64,000 bases of DNA from Halichoerus grypus (GCF_964656455.1 NC_135717.1:155051793-155115792); one strand, 5' to 3'. Shown: positions 35,599 to 47,054, counted from the stretch's first letter. Numbers and translations: made by a program. Notes: generated by a model not told the origin, from the letters alone.

Positions 35599-36866
35599 TA
35601 AATACATTATCTCCCTCTCCCTCTAAAACATGAGTATATGATTTCCTGTAGAAGAATATAGAACTCTTCTCCAGACTATTTTAGAGAGCAATAGTCGCCC
35701 CAGAAAATGGTTCTTGCTGTTTACCTTCCATCCCCAGCCTTCCACATGTCTTACACCCATGGAAGACATGAGTGATTTTTTTTTTTTTAGGAAGGAAGAA
35801 GGAAACAAGAAAATAAAATTACAAAATGGCCACAGAAAGGAATGTCATTGTAGAACTTTAATTTGAAAACCAGATAGACATACGCAAATAATGTGCAAGT
35901 GTATCAGAATCGCTCCTATTTTAAATACATGAACCTGGCCCTTGGGACAAAACCTGCAAAGACTTTGATGTTATTGCCTTTTTGCAGAGGAGTTGTCATT
36001 TGGGGAAGCCTACTGTCAAGATGAATGAGCTTTTCTTATGTGAACTTTACCCCCCACAAGCTTCGGTTTGGGCGCTGCTGAGAGTGTTGGACAGTCCCTT
36101 TCCCAAATGATGGTTAGCTTGACATTTTATGATACTTCTAATAAAATTATGTGTCAAGGAAACTGAAAGGCACATTCCCTAGGGTGACAGGTAGAGTGAG
36201 CTGCATGGATTTTATGAGAACAAACTGACCATTTTTGTCATGAATGTTAATAAGAAATAAATGGGATCAAAGTTATTCCAACTGTATTTCTACTTCTTTT
36301 AGGGATGCCTCTCTCAGAGTCCTATCTTTTTTTTTTTTTTAAATAAGTTCCTTTATATTTGATTTATTGTCTAAATGGGATAACATTTGAGCCTTTTAAT
36401 TTTGTGTCAGAATGAAACCTCCTTCCTTGGGGATTTCAGAGTGTTTATAGTGAGTAATCCTCCTACACTTTCTGTCTCTCTGGTGGAGAGCAGAAACTAG
36501 AAATTTTCCACTGTGCACCTACGTGGCACCAGGAGGATTAGGATATAGTAGCATGTTTATATTTTATTCATTAAGTTTTTGGGTTAGCAAGATTCTAAAC
36601 CTCATACCTCATTTCTCTTGAAGTCAGAATTTAGCCTTCAGAATCAGAATGATGAGGTGGGCACCACGTCCGTCCTTCTTCCCGGGCCCTTCCGGAACCA
36701 TACAGTGCTCACCTCTGAAGCTGCACAGGAAACAAGGGGCCTTCGAAACTGGTGTGAACGCTTGAGTGGGGAAGGGTGTCAGGGAGAGGAAATTGCATTC
36801 CCATATACGTACTCAATCTGTGTTACATCTTTTGTTGTTTTCTTGCTGTTTGTTTAATTTTATTTT

Positions 36867-37060
36867 ATTTTAAAGATTTTATCTATTTATTTGACAGAGA
36901 GAGACACAGCAAGAGAGGGAACACAAGCAGGGGGAGTGGGAGAGGGAGAAGCAGGCTTCCCGCAGAGCAGGGAGCCCGATGCGGGGCTCGATCCCAGGAC
37001 CCTGGGGTCATGACCTGAGCCGAAGGCAGACGCTTAACAACTGAGCCACCCAGGTGCCCC
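36867..37060 (-). mobile_element. Can-SINE, antisense
   Basis: Reads aaagattttatctatttatt to gagccacccaggtgcccc. Flanked by tgtttaattttatttta-like (from 36851) and tgtttagttttatttta (from 37061), a duplication with one difference. Confidence 0.92.
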
Positions 37061-37659
37061 TGTTTAGTTTTATTTTAAATAAAAACCAGTAAGGTTATAT
37101 AATCACAAATCATACCTTAGAAAATATTCTACAAATATCTAAACCATTTTAATGACTCAGTAGAATCTTGGGAATTTAAAATTCAATAATTGCAGGAAGC
37201 TTTATATTCTAGTTACTAACATAGAAGAAAATCAGCTTGGTTCCCCCCCATATGCCTGGCCCACTTGATACACGAAATGAGTACAGCTAGTGTGCACTGA
37301 GCATCATGTATCTGCTAAGCACTCCTACGTGCTAAGCACACCCCACTCTTAGCAGAAGGTCAACTCCGTGAAGACAGCAACTGCATCCGCAGTCCTTAGA
37401 TTTGTTCCTTGCCAATAGGAGAACAAGTGAAAAAACCAATACCTCATTTAATCCTTAGAATGATACTATTTCATGAAGTCTGCAGAGTAGAATGCAAAGC
37501 AAAAGGCAGTCAAGTGGACAGAGAGGGCCTTTGTGTTGATGAAGGGTGCGGTCAACAATGACTATGTAGCCGCCATAAACATGGCAACGAGTAACACTAT
37601 ACCAAAACCAAACCAAACTTGTTAGAACTGCGGAAAGACGGAGGCCACGCTATCGGCAG

Positions 37660-37888
37660 CAGTGAAGTGTGCAGGCTCGGGCCAGGTGCCTGGGTTCTAA
37701 TCCTGCCTCTTCTTATTAGCTGTGTCACCTTAGGCAAGGCACTTAATATTTCTGTCTCTATTTCCTGATCTATCAAGTAATGATAATAATATCTACCTTG
37801 TAGGTTTGTGGTGGAGATTAAGTAATTCACACAAAGCACTTAACACAGCACCTGACAGGTGGTAAACACTCAGTAAATGCCAGTTATT
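37660..37888 (+). repeat. MIR
   Basis: Nearly full MIR: tgggttctaatcctgcctct, agctgtgtcaccttaggcaa, gtggagattaagtaattcac and gcacctgacaggtggtaaac. Confidence 0.85.
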
Positions 37889-37974
37889 GTTTTTTTAAAG
37901 GATTGTGGAGAAAAAAAGAAAGAGAAAATCTCTGTGGACAGAATATGTGTGTTAGCACAATGTTTTCAGCTTTT

Positions 37975-38174
37975 TTTTTTTTTTTTAAGATTTTATTTAT
38001 TTATTTGACAGAGAGAGACACAGCAAGAGAGGGAACACAAGCAGGGGGAGTGGGAGAGGGAGAAACAGGCCTCCCGCAGAGCAGGGAGCCCGATATGGGA
38101 CTCGATCCCAGGACCCTGGGATCATGACCTGAGCCGAAGGCAGAAGCTTAACGACTGAGCCACCCAGGTGCCCC
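37975..38174 (-). mobile_element. Can-SINE, antisense
   Basis: Perfect 14-bp target duplication tgttttcagctttt (37961-37974 and 38175-38188). The body is nearly identical to the copies at 36867, 56568 and 60188, indicating one young subfamily. Confidence 0.94.
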
Positions 38175-38424
38175 TGTTTTCAGCTTTTAATACAACATAT
38201 AGACAAAAAAGAAGAGGGTTTAAAAATATAATTTAAAAGTTGAGCATATGTACACACTCTGGGAACCTACAAACACTGTACCTTCTCACAAGCATCCGTG
38301 GACACGTATGAAGCTGAGCATATACTCGGCCAGAAACCTCAGTAACTGACCCATAGGAAGAAGTGTACCGACCACAGTCCAGGGACACAGGGGGCCTCTG
38401 AAATATATATGGAGGGAGGTGGTA

Positions 38425-38690
38425 GGATCTGATTTGCCTCTTGATGGGGTCGCTGTGGCCGCTGTGTGGAGAACAGGGCTGCAGGGACAAGAGCCAGAGA
38501 AGGAGGCCGGTCAGGAAGCTCCCATTCATGCAGCCTGGAGATCATGGTGGCTTGGATGAAGGCACTAGCCCTGGAGGAGGTGAGGAGCTGCTGGCTGGTA
38601 CCCATATGTTGAAGGCGAAGCTGACAGAACTTGCTGATGGATTGAATATAGAGCATGAGTTAGTGAGGAAGCAATGGTGATCTGGACTCT
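38425..38690 (-). repeat. L2 fragment, antisense
   Basis: atggtggcttggatgaaggc and gacagaacttgctgatggat are internal L2 sequence on the reverse strand. Confidence 0.72.
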
Positions 38691-39157
38691 CCCTCTGGGA
38701 TGGAAGACAAGGGAAGAGGGGCAGGTTTGGTGTAGGAGGCAAAAGCCAGGGGACCTGCTTTTAACCTATTCTATCAGTTTCCTAGGGCCACCATAACAAA
38801 GCACCAACAGAATTTTATTGTCTCATGGTCCTGGAGTCAGTGCTCCAAGATCAAAGTGTCAGCAGGGCCAGGTTCTATCTGAAGGCTCTAGAGGAGAAGC
38901 TTTCCTTGCTTCATGTACCTTCTGGTGTTTGCCCGTAATCCTTGGCATTCCTTGGCTTGTAAAGGCACCACTCCAGTCACGTGGCTGTCCTCTCCCTGTG
39001 TGTCTTCGTGTCACCTTCCCTCTGTGTATATTTGTCTCTCTGTCCAAATTTTCCCTTTTTATACAAACAGCGGTCATATTGGAATAGTGTCCACCCTAAT
39101 GACCTCATTTTAACTTGATCCATTCTGAGGTACTGAGGGTTAGGACGTCAACATACC

Positions 39158-39387
39158 TTTTTTTTTTAAAAAAAGATTTTATTTATTTATTTGAGAGAGA
39201 GAAAGAGAGAGAGAGAATGCACCTGAACTGGGGGAAGGGCACAGGGAGAGGGAGAGAGGGAATCTCAAGCAGAACCCCCGCTGAGCGCAGAGCCCAACAT
39301 AGGGCTCAGTCTTATGTCCCTGGGTTCATGACCTGAGTCAAAATCAAGAGTCTGATGCTTCACCAACTGAGTCACCCAGGCGCCCCC
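39158..39387 (-). mobile_element. Can-SINE, antisense, older subfamily
   Basis: Longer GA-rich body and tcaaaatcaagagtctgatg in the head region, which differs from the 36867-type copies and resembles the copy at 63391. Its head end runs directly into (TTTC)n, so the right boundary and target duplication cannot be fixed. Confidence 0.88.
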
Positions 39388-39416
39388 TTTCTTTCTTTCT
39401 TTCTTTTTTTTTTTTT
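39388..39416. repeat. (TTTC)n / poly(T) tract
   Basis: Five TTTC units followed by 12 T, between the SINE head and the resuming ancient repeat. Confidence 0.88.
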
Positions 39417-39964
39417 GAGAGGACACAGTTCAACCTATAACACCTGTTTTAATATGATTATTAACTATTCAAGTGGGGACTTAGGTAGATAGGTATATTG
39501 TCCATTTGGCTTTCGCCCAGTTCTTCCCGTGTTATAAAATAATGCTACAAAGCATCTTCAGGTATACAGCTTGTTCTGCATTTTGGATTTCATTTTGGAA
39601 TAGATTTTCAAAAGAAGAAGTCTCTCGATATATGTTATTAAGGTATTTTGAAGAAGTGTGATATCAGTTATAAATTGGTTTAAAGTGCAGACAAACTTAT
39701 GTATGGAGCAACAGGAATCAGGAGAATTCCTATCTCCTAACTTCTGTTTTCTTAGTTTAGTACATCTGCCTTCTGGTACTTCTAGACACTGATTAAGCAA
39801 TAATTTAGTGTAAGAGTTTCCAAATGTATAGCTTTAAGTAACAAAGTTCTATAACCCTGTAAGACTGGAGAACCACATTGTGATACATATGAAATGCATA
39901 TGTGCTCATTTTATTAATGAGATTGTCAGTACTAATAAGATTTAAAATATATGTTCTATTTTAG

Positions 39965-40071
39965 TGCTGCAATAGTATTTTCTACGCTTAGACTTCTCCA
40001 GGATTCAAAACTTTTGAAAAAGAAGGGAGTACAAGATGACACAGAGAATTCTGTCTCTCCAGGAGCTTCTG
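39965..40071 (+). CDS. CFAP54: CFAP54 exon 8 of window, frameshifted
   Basis: The exon is 107 nt, but the flanking phases (2 bases in, 0 out) require 1+3n. The first half reads SAAIVFSTLRLLQDSKLL in the frame set by exon 7. The second half reads KKGVQDDTENSVSPGAS in the frame demanded by exon 9. The two meet at an A6 run (40017-40022). As given, the upstream frame hits TGA at 40038-40040. One A fewer would restore continuity. The acceptor is ttctattttag and the donor TCT|gtatgt. Could be a homopolymer error, a polymorphism or a genuine null allele. Confidence 0.82.
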
Positions 40072-40811
40072 TATGTATGAATTTAATGTTTCTCTTTACA
40101 ATACTTACTATATAATAACTGTTAGCATGCTAGGAAATTGTCTAATTATTTGGATGAAATAAAGGGGTAAAGTAGAAAAAACCTTGAATTCAGAGTAAAA
40201 AGGTAAGTGTTGAAGCCCCACTTATGCTCTTCATTTAGTGGTATACTTGGGCAAGTCCCTTAAACTTTAAAAAAAATTTTTTTTTAATTAAAAATTTTAA
40301 TTTTTCATTTAAATCTCATCTGTGAACTGATGGAATTGAATGTAATAATGACTAAGGTCCCGCCAGATATATCATTCCAGTATTCTAGATCTGATTTCTT
40401 TAGCAAATAAAGTTGTTTCACTTTATTTGGCTCTTCATTTCACTTTTGAATTTATTACTTCAGCATCACCAGTATGACACCTGCGTTATTTTCTACCTTG
40501 GATTTCCCATAGATAATTCTTCCACATTAAAGCTCTGAAATCTCTTTGACGATGGTGTCATGAATTCTTTGACATTTTGTTGGAGTTTGATAAGACCAAG
40601 TAATTTAATAAAAAGGGGTTGTTTAGGATTAAAACATAAAGATTCATCACAGAATCCTTGCTCATTATTTTAAGCTTTACTAATAAAATTGCTAATATCT
40701 AGTGTCATTACAAATGAGCAAAACTAATTATCCTAAATAGAAACTCATTTCTTACTATATTAAAAGCAATAAAAATGCTGAAAAGCAATCTAATTCAAAA
40801 ATTGACTTAGA

Positions 40812-41005
40812 GGAATGGTTGTCAGTTGGGGGCTATTTTGCCTCCCAGGGGTTATTTGGCAACATCTGGAGACATTTCGGTTGTTACAAGTAGAGAGGGT
40901 GCTCCTGTCATCTAGTGCATGGAGGTCAGGGATGCTGCTAAACTTATAACGTCCTCCACGGCTACCCATAGTGCTGAGGTTGAGAAATCCTGATTCAGAT
41001 TAAGT
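40812..41005 (+). mobile_element. MER5A DNA transposon (hAT-Charlie)
   Basis: Complete non-autonomous element: ttgcctcccaggggttattt, ggcaacatctggagacattt, cagggatgctgctaaactta and the end gctgaggttgagaaatcctg. No coding capacity, as normal for the family. Confidence 0.85.
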
Positions 41006-41504
41006 GTGACGTGGCTCTTCAGTAGTCACAGGAACTGTAAGTGCTGAGAGATTAAGGTGTGTGGATAGGCATTTTGTCCTGTATTGCTAATCTAAATCCT
41101 AGACTTCTGGAGTACTTGATGTGCCCATTCTAGTCACCGTTCTGCCTTGAGGCCTCTGTTCACTTCTTACTCTGTTCCCAGTGCTGGCTTACCCTCCTCT
41201 TCTGTGCTTCCCACCTGTCTCTCCACATTCCAGCCTCCCCCAAGTCCTGATGGCCGCTCCTTGATATTACATGTTGCCGATTGGTTGGAGCTGTCAGAGA
41301 TGCATAGCAGGAAATTCCTAGAACAAATGGGCATTTTCTAGATGATTTTAAAGTTCCCAAATGTCTAAAATGGATTCCCCACCCCCACTTGGGAAAACTT
41401 GCCTTTGTCCTTCCCTCTCAGGAGCTCTGAACATTGGTCAACCCTTTGTAAAGTACAGTAATGAAGATGGGAAATCATTTATAATACATGTTTGGAACAT
41501 GAGC

Positions 41505-42105
41505 AACATACAACAGTGGATTAAGACTGGGGGCTCTAAATTCAGAAGGACACAAGTTTGAATCCTACCTCTGCCAAAACGTAATGGAGTTTAAGCAAAT
41601 ATTTTTTTTTCTTCTTTTTTTTTATTATGTTATGTTAATCACCATACATTACATCATTAGTTTTTGATGTAGTGTTCCATGATTCATTGTTTGCGTATAA
41701 CACCCAGTGCTCCATTCAATATGTGCCCTCTTTAATACCCATCACCAGGCTAACCCATCCTCCCATCCCCCTCCCCTCTAGAACCCTCAGTTTGTTTTTC
41801 AGAGTCCATAGCCTCTCATGGTTCGTCTCCCCCTCCGATTTGCCCCCCTTCATTTTTCCCTTCCTGCTATCGTCCTCTTTTTTTTTTTTTTTAACATATA
41901 ATATATTATTTGTTTCAGAGGTACAGGTTTAAGCAAATATTTAATCTTCCTAGGTCTCCATTCTCACATCTGTAAAACAGAAATAATAACTCCTCTTTGG
42001 CTTTTTGGGAGGATCAAATAAGATAATGTGTATAAGATACTTGGCATAGTGCCTGGAACATAATAAGTACTCAATAAGTATTAACCAGCATTATTTAATT
42101 TTTTT
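41505..42105 (+). repeat. MIR split by a truncated L1
   Basis: The left half (41505-41604) carries aagtttgaatcctacctctg. The right half (41927-42105) carries tcttcctaggtctccattct, agataatgtgtataagatac and gtgcctggaacataataagt. The two join exactly at the L1 target site. Confidence 0.85.
41605..41926 (-). mobile_element. Truncated L1 3' end inside a MIR
   Basis: 322 nt of antisense L1 3' UTR (ttatgttatgttaatcacca, acacccagtgctccattcaa, catagcctctcatggttcgt). Perfect 16-bp target duplication gtttaagcaaatattt (41589-41604 and 41927-41942). A second T-run inside it at 41877-41892 marks an internal A-run of the 3' UTR or a short 3' extension. Confidence 0.92.
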
Positions 42106-42453
42106 CAGCCGTTAAGAAAATGTTTACAAAATTTTTGAAGACATAGACACCGCTGATAATATAATTTGCAATGAAAAATTCAGAGTGCAAAACTATTTTC
42201 TACAATGGGTGTAGAAAGAAAAAGAAAAGTTGAAAATCAGTATAACCAAATATTAATAGAGGATGGCGGGATTGTGAACGATTTTATTTTGTGTGTGTAT
42301 TTTTCATATTTTATAGAATGTGCAAGACAGATTTCCAAAATTAAAAATTTAATAGTATTAAATGATATCAGACACTTCTCTTAACATTTAGCATTAGGCT
42401 AGACCTTTAACATTATTAAATGGCAAGATAACCATCATTTTTGTATTGTTTAG

Positions 42454-42601
42454 GCTACTGAAAATAAAGATGATAACGAGTTTTTAGATCCTGTTTCCCT
42501 AAATTCTCGAGAATATTTCAACATTCATCTCTGGTTGAGGTGCCGCTTAGCACTGGTGACTGCATTTGTTGCACAGATTCATGGCATTGGAATGGTGACA
42601 G
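42454..42601 (+). CDS. CFAP54: CFAP54 exon 9 of window
   Basis: Exon of 148 nt, 49 codons plus one base (phase 0 in, 1 out). The acceptor is ttgtattgtttag and the donor ACAG|gtacaa. It opens with an acidic linker, ATENKDDNEFLD, then the hydrophobic block EYFNIHLWLRCRLALVTAFV, which I recognise as CFAP54. Its phase is what shows that exon 8 is out of frame. Confidence 0.88.
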
Positions 42602-43423
42602 GTACAAATATCCTATTTTCTTAAGCCAAGTTTTCATAAACATTAGTTTTACTCAGGTAATGGAGGTTTTATTGAGATACATTTTATTATTATAACATGA
42701 ATATTTTCTAACTTTATAGCTTGATCTGTTTCCAGAATAAAAAAATTCATGTCCTTAAACAAGAATAATCATGTCAGTAGTCCCTTGTATCACTGAAAAT
42801 GTCATCTAGGTTTCTGATGTATGCAGACCAGGCAGGGAGATCAAAATACTAACGTGCAGGTCTTCTTGTCATTGAGGGAGGCAGCATAGTGTAGGGGTCC
42901 CGAGCACAGACTTTGGCTCCAGGTACTTGTTCTGGGTTCAAATGTTTGGTCCACCATATTCTCCCTATGTGATCTTGGTCAAGTCTCTTAATCCCCCTAT
43001 GCCTCAGTTTACTCCTCAGTAAAAATGGAAATAATTGTACCTCCTTCTTAGGGTTATTATCAGTCTTAAATGGGTTAAATTTATAAAGTTTTAGATTATA
43101 GCCTGGCACATACACATGTTCTTACAGTGACAGATAAGTATCTATTTGTAAATCTGTCTATCCACCCATCTCTATCCATCTTCCACATTAATTTTTTTCA
43201 GGTAGCATCCTTACTTTTGCAGCACTGGAGTACCCTAAAGTACTTTCTCCCAAATTGCAACACATTTATTTTTCATGTTTCGTGTAGAGTCTGTTTTCCT
43301 TCTTTATATCTTCCTGTCCTTCTGTATTATACAATATTCCTGTGATGAACATTGGGGGTGTTATGCGTATGTAATTTCTTACTTTCCGAGGGTACTTTAA
43401 ATAACTGCATTTATTTACTTTAG
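42602..43423 (+). other. Intron between exons 9 and 10
   Basis: Contains a MIR at about 42870-43115. The remaining sequence is unique-looking. Confidence 0.6.
42870..43115 (+). repeat. MIR
   Basis: ggaggcagcatagtgtaggg, tgtgatcttggtcaagtctc, cctcagtttactcctcagta and agcctggcacatacacatgt in MIR order. Confidence 0.85.
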
Positions 43424-43581
43424 AAGACGATATGATCGATTACGTCAGCCTCATCAATGAAGTGTGCGAGGAGGCGAAAAGTGCAGGCGACAGGGAGCTA
43501 GAGGCCGAGTTCTTGATGCAAGCTGTAAGCATTGGCCTCCAAGAAAAGCATCTAAAGGCAGACATCGTAACCAACCTTCAG
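43424..43581 (+). CDS. CFAP54: CFAP54 exon 10 of window
   Basis: Exon of 158 nt: two bases completing Glu plus 52 codons, phase 0 out. The acceptor is tttatttactttag and the donor CAG|gtagga. It includes MIDYVSLINEVCEEAKSAGD and ELEAEFLMQAVSIGLQEKHL. The helical pairs resemble an alpha-solenoid. Separated from the next exon by an intron of only 167 nt. Confidence 0.88.
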
Positions 43582-43748
43582 GTAGGAAGGAAACCCCACT
43601 CACATTGATATTTAACTACTGATTCTGATTAGAACAAAAGGAGAGAATTTTACATTCCATTAGGTGCTGAATGCATAACAGTTTGGCTAGCTCTTGTTTC
43701 AGTGAATTGGAAATGGGACTATCAAAAGGAATAACTTTATTTTAATAG

Positions 43749-43925
43749 GCAATAATACATTTGCTTGAAGAAAGTGAATTTATTTCTCCTCGATCTCATT
43801 TAACCCTGGTGAGAAGCATGCTTTTGCTGGATGACTTAACAAAAGCCGAGAAATTCAAGGAAACTCCTTTAAAAACAGAAAAATTACATTTGTTGATTCA
43901 GTCTCACAACATTCTTATTGAACAG
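43749..43925 (+). CDS. CFAP54: CFAP54 exon 11 of window
   Basis: Exon of 177 nt, 59 codons, phase 0/0. The acceptor is aactttattttaatag and the donor CAG|gtaagc. It encodes AIIHLLEESEFISPRSHLTL, then VRSMLLLDDLTKAEKF and a Lys/Thr-rich stretch. The frame stays open into the following intron to 44006, but the donor and the phase of exon 12 fix the end here. Confidence 0.88.
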
Positions 43926-44026
43926 GTAAGCATGCTTTTGTATCCTCAAGACTTGGAAACTTACTTTTCTGTCTTCTTATTCCAAACCGCATTAGCTAGT
44001 TACTAACTACAACGTTCCTCTTACAG

Positions 44027-44153
44027 ATGCTAACTTTTGGAGAGACAATTGAATTTCCTTTATCAAACACTGACTATGCAAGTCCATTACAGCCTTTGAA
44101 AAATATCTATCTTCCTCATGTCATGTTATTGGCCAAGACAAAAATGAGAATTG
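44027..44153 (+). CDS. CFAP54: CFAP54 exon 12 of window
   Basis: Exon of 127 nt, 42 codons plus one base. The acceptor is acgttcctcttacag and the donor ATTG|gtaaga. Only 101 nt of intron separate it from exon 11. It contains MLTFGETIEFPLSNTDYA and NIYLPHVMLLAKTKMRI. The internal ATG at its first codon is not an initiation site; the upstream exon joins in frame. Confidence 0.88.
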
Positions 44154-44284
44154 GTAAGAACACTTAAACATGTATTACTCTCAAGTCACTGGTGAAAAAT
44201 TTTCATTTTCAGGCACGTTGTCATAGGAGTGCATTCAAATGGGGCAATATTTATGAATACCTAGGCTCCGTTTATTTTAACAAA

Positions 44285-44960
44285 TAGTTTTTGATTATTT
44301 ACCATATGCCAGACTCTGTGTGAGGTCCTGGGAAATTACTGGAGATTAAATGGAGATAGTCCCTGATCTTAGTGTGGGAGACAGAAATAAGCAAGTAAAC
44401 AAACCATATGGAGAAGTGCATATTATATTATAAATATTAACATTTGTAAAATATTTCTAAAATTTTGTAAACATTTTAATAAGATAAATATTGTATAAAA
44501 TAAAATGTTTATTTGATAACTACCAGACAGAAAATCAGTGAGGATATAGAAAGCTTATGTCTGGTACTGAATTATGTATAGGTATGTAATTATAAATCGT
44601 GGTCAGTTTTATGAAAGATGTGGATGAATTCTGCTGATAAAGAATAATGAAGGGAGCGAGTCATTGGGGCAGAGCACTCTGGGGAAGTGGTATTTAACCC
44701 TAAACCTTAAATTGCAAGTGACTAGTTCTGCACGGTAGAGGCAGAGAGAGCCTTGAGTTGTAGGTTCTGAGGTCAGGACACGCTTGACCTATTCTAGAAC
44801 TTTGGGAAACCAGTGCAGCCTGATGAGAGTGGACTAGGAGCCGCCTCATGGGAGGAGGTGAGCTGGGATGGTTTATGTTTCAGAAGATTACCCTGGCTGC
44901 TGGGTGAAGCCTAGATTGGAGGGTAGCCTGGAGCCAGCCACAAGTGCACCTAATGGGAGT
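44285..44960 (-). repeat. L2, antisense
   Basis: catatgccagactctgtgtg, aagtgactagttctgcacgg, gggaaaccagtgcagcctga and gattaccctggctgctgggt follow the antisense L2 order with gaps; an AT-rich stretch near 44400-44600 breaks it. Confidence 0.7.
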
Positions 44961-45184
44961 TGTTGGAGCAGGAAATAGGAGGCGTACAGCCCTTGGGAAC
45001 CAAAGTGGAACCAACCGGTACTGTCCTCCTCAGGAGCTCACAGATTTTTCAAGCTTTCTCTAGGACACTGTCTCTGGTCTTTGACCCAAGGCTGCCTACC
45101 TCTAGCTCCCCAGCTTTTGCCCAGCTCAGAGGGCAGAAAACCTGGTAGCAGCTCTCTGTTCTAACCTATATTAATCATGCCTTT

Positions 45185-45690
45185 TTAATTTCTGTATTTC
45201 TGAGGCTTTGACATCTGGGGCCCTGCTGACCAGGGAGGGACTTCCCAGGGCTAGCCAATTCCTAGAGATTAGCAAGCCACTGTCCTGTAAGCATGCCTTT
45301 TATATGCAAATTATTCCAGAGCCCATCCTCTGAACCGTTTTTGGGCTGCCTTATTGTCGTTTGCTGGGCTCTGACACGTTGCCGAGGCACTATTTTCCTG
45401 CCCTAATCACCCTGGGGACAGGTATCAGACTACTAGCAGAGCCCACTGAAATTACTCAAACTAGCCAATCCTAAACCTGCTTAGCCTGCTTACCCTAACC
45501 TAATGACCCCTCCCTAAAATCCAGAATAAAGGTTCTTGTCCACATTTTCCCCTTGCTCCTGACTGACTTTTGTGCTTTTCTCTATGGTGTGGTGTGCCCC
45601 ATCCTCTTGGGAAGTGTAAGTAACAAACTATCTTTTCAGTGGTAGTTGTCACCTGGCCTGCTGACCTCATCACACCTGAACAATAATAAA
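45185..45690 (+). mobile_element. Solo LTR of an endogenous retrovirus
   Basis: About 500 nt with the layout of an LTR: GC-richer than its surroundings, no internal genes, a polyadenylation signal aataaa at 45525, and a T/G-rich region behind it (ccttgctcctgactgacttt, cttttctctatggtgtggtg). The 3' half is shared with the antisense fragment at 29385-29570. Boundaries are approximate; I could not fix a target duplication. The family is not named. Confidence 0.6.
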
Positions 45691-45869
45691 ACCTACATTT
45701 TGAAACATTACCCTTCACCTCTTGGGGCCCATTTACCTCCTGTACCAGCGGCTGCTCAGCTTAGGAGAGGCTGATGGTTGGACTGGGATGGAGAAGGGAG
45801 GGCAACAGAGGTGTGGTCAGATCATCATCTGTCCAGAATCTTCTCCCTTCTGCTCCTCCCGCTCATGAT

Positions 45870-45917
45870 TATTGATTATTATTATTATATGATTCATCAT
45901 CATCATCATCATCATCA
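45870..45917. repeat. (ATT)n and (CAT)n microsatellites
   Basis: ttattattattat followed by seven CAT units (catcatcatcatcatcatca). Confidence 0.92.
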
Positions 45918-47054
45918 GATAGGAATTTTGCTATTTGGGGTAAATTGCATCACCTCTACGTTGTTGAGTTGCCTTATTTATGAAATTTGGCTGGCCTAGC
46001 TGATCTCTAGAATTCCTTCCAGCAATTTGATCCCAGGAGAGCTATTTTTGTGCATTTTTAGTCCACAATTTGTTATATTATCAGTATATTCGATTGCTAC
46101 AAGAGCTTAAAGTACAGATTGTGTTAAATCAAATGTATTCTCTGCTTTCATGACTTCCTAATCTTGAAGATGTGTCACCACTCAGTGACAATAGTGCCAC
46201 CATTTTTTAGACTCACTTGAGGCAGAACAGCTTGCTTTCTGTTATATTATATTAAATACAGACTTAAAAAACAAAACCAAAAGCAGATTTTCTGTCAAAA
46301 TAACATCAGTTTCACAACTTCTTTTTCACAGAGTTGATATTTATTGGAAACAGGAGCACTTCAATATTATGAAGCATAAAATCATCTGATCTGATGCTTT
46401 CTCGACAGTTTTCCTTTATAGTGAGCATATAGATTGCATCACAAGAATAGAGCCACTCAAGTAATTGTTTTTTCTTTGTGAAAGCCTCTGACAGAAAAAG
46501 GCACTTTGAGATTGTTTTTATAAAACCAAAAATAAACATCATGGTTACTTGAGATTATTTTTCCAATTAATGGCAAAACCTTGAGCTTTCTCATAAGATG
46601 AAAAAGTAGATTACTGATTAATTGTATAATAGGAGTGAAGAAAGTTGCAAGAATGATGCTGGGGAGTGGGGATGTAAGAGGGAACCAGTCACCATCTCTG
46701 CCCTCACAGAGCCCGTTATCCAGTTAGGGGGACAGAGAAAGGAAACTGTCGGTAATTTCTGTAACAAGTCTCTTCCTAATTTTCACAAAAATCTAGAAGA
46801 CAATTCAAGTACTTTTATTATATATTAATACTTTATTATATATAATACATACTTCATATATAGTACATATATATACCTGCTTAAATTACATGAAGATACT
46901 TGATATTATTGTCTTATATTAATAAATAGCTGTAGTATAATTTGAAACAAGAAGTGAGACACATAAAAATAGGAGCTGTGTTGAAATATGAGGTTGTATT
47001 GGACAGATGATGTTAGCATATCCCTGCCTGGGATTTACTCACAATTGGTCACTG

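Larger units (their letters stand above)
38770..39444 (+). repeat. Ancient interspersed repeat, copy 2, split by a SINE
   Basis: Head ctagggccaccataacaaag at 38784, tail gggttaggacgtcaacatac to 39157, then resuming at 39417 with gaggacacagttcaacctat. The interruption is the SINE at 39158-39387 and a (TTTC)n run. Same family as 1-310 and 63706-64000; name not assigned. Confidence 0.68.
32338..39964 (+). other. Intron between exons 7 and 8
   Basis: Repeat-rich. In order: L2 pieces (32770-32915, 33060-33345), the hAT transposon with two nested SINEs (33704-35409), a (TA)n tract (35572-35598), a SINE (36867-37060), a MIR (37660-37888), a SINE (37975-38174), an L2 piece (38425-38690), and the ancient repeat split by a SINE (38770-39444). 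35600-36840 and 39450-39960 show no recognisable element. Confidence 0.6.
40072..42453 (+). other. Intron between exons 8 and 9
   Basis: Contains a MER5A DNA transposon (40812-41005) and a MIR split by a truncated L1 (41505-42105). 40080-40800, 41010-41500 and 42110-42450 show nothing recognisable. Confidence 0.6.

Noticed and set aside
40022..40080. Alternative donors in exon 8 (near 40029 or 40075) to rescue the frame
   Set aside because: Neither gives the 1+3n length required by exon 9, and a later donor would still pass through TGA 40038 in the incoming frame.
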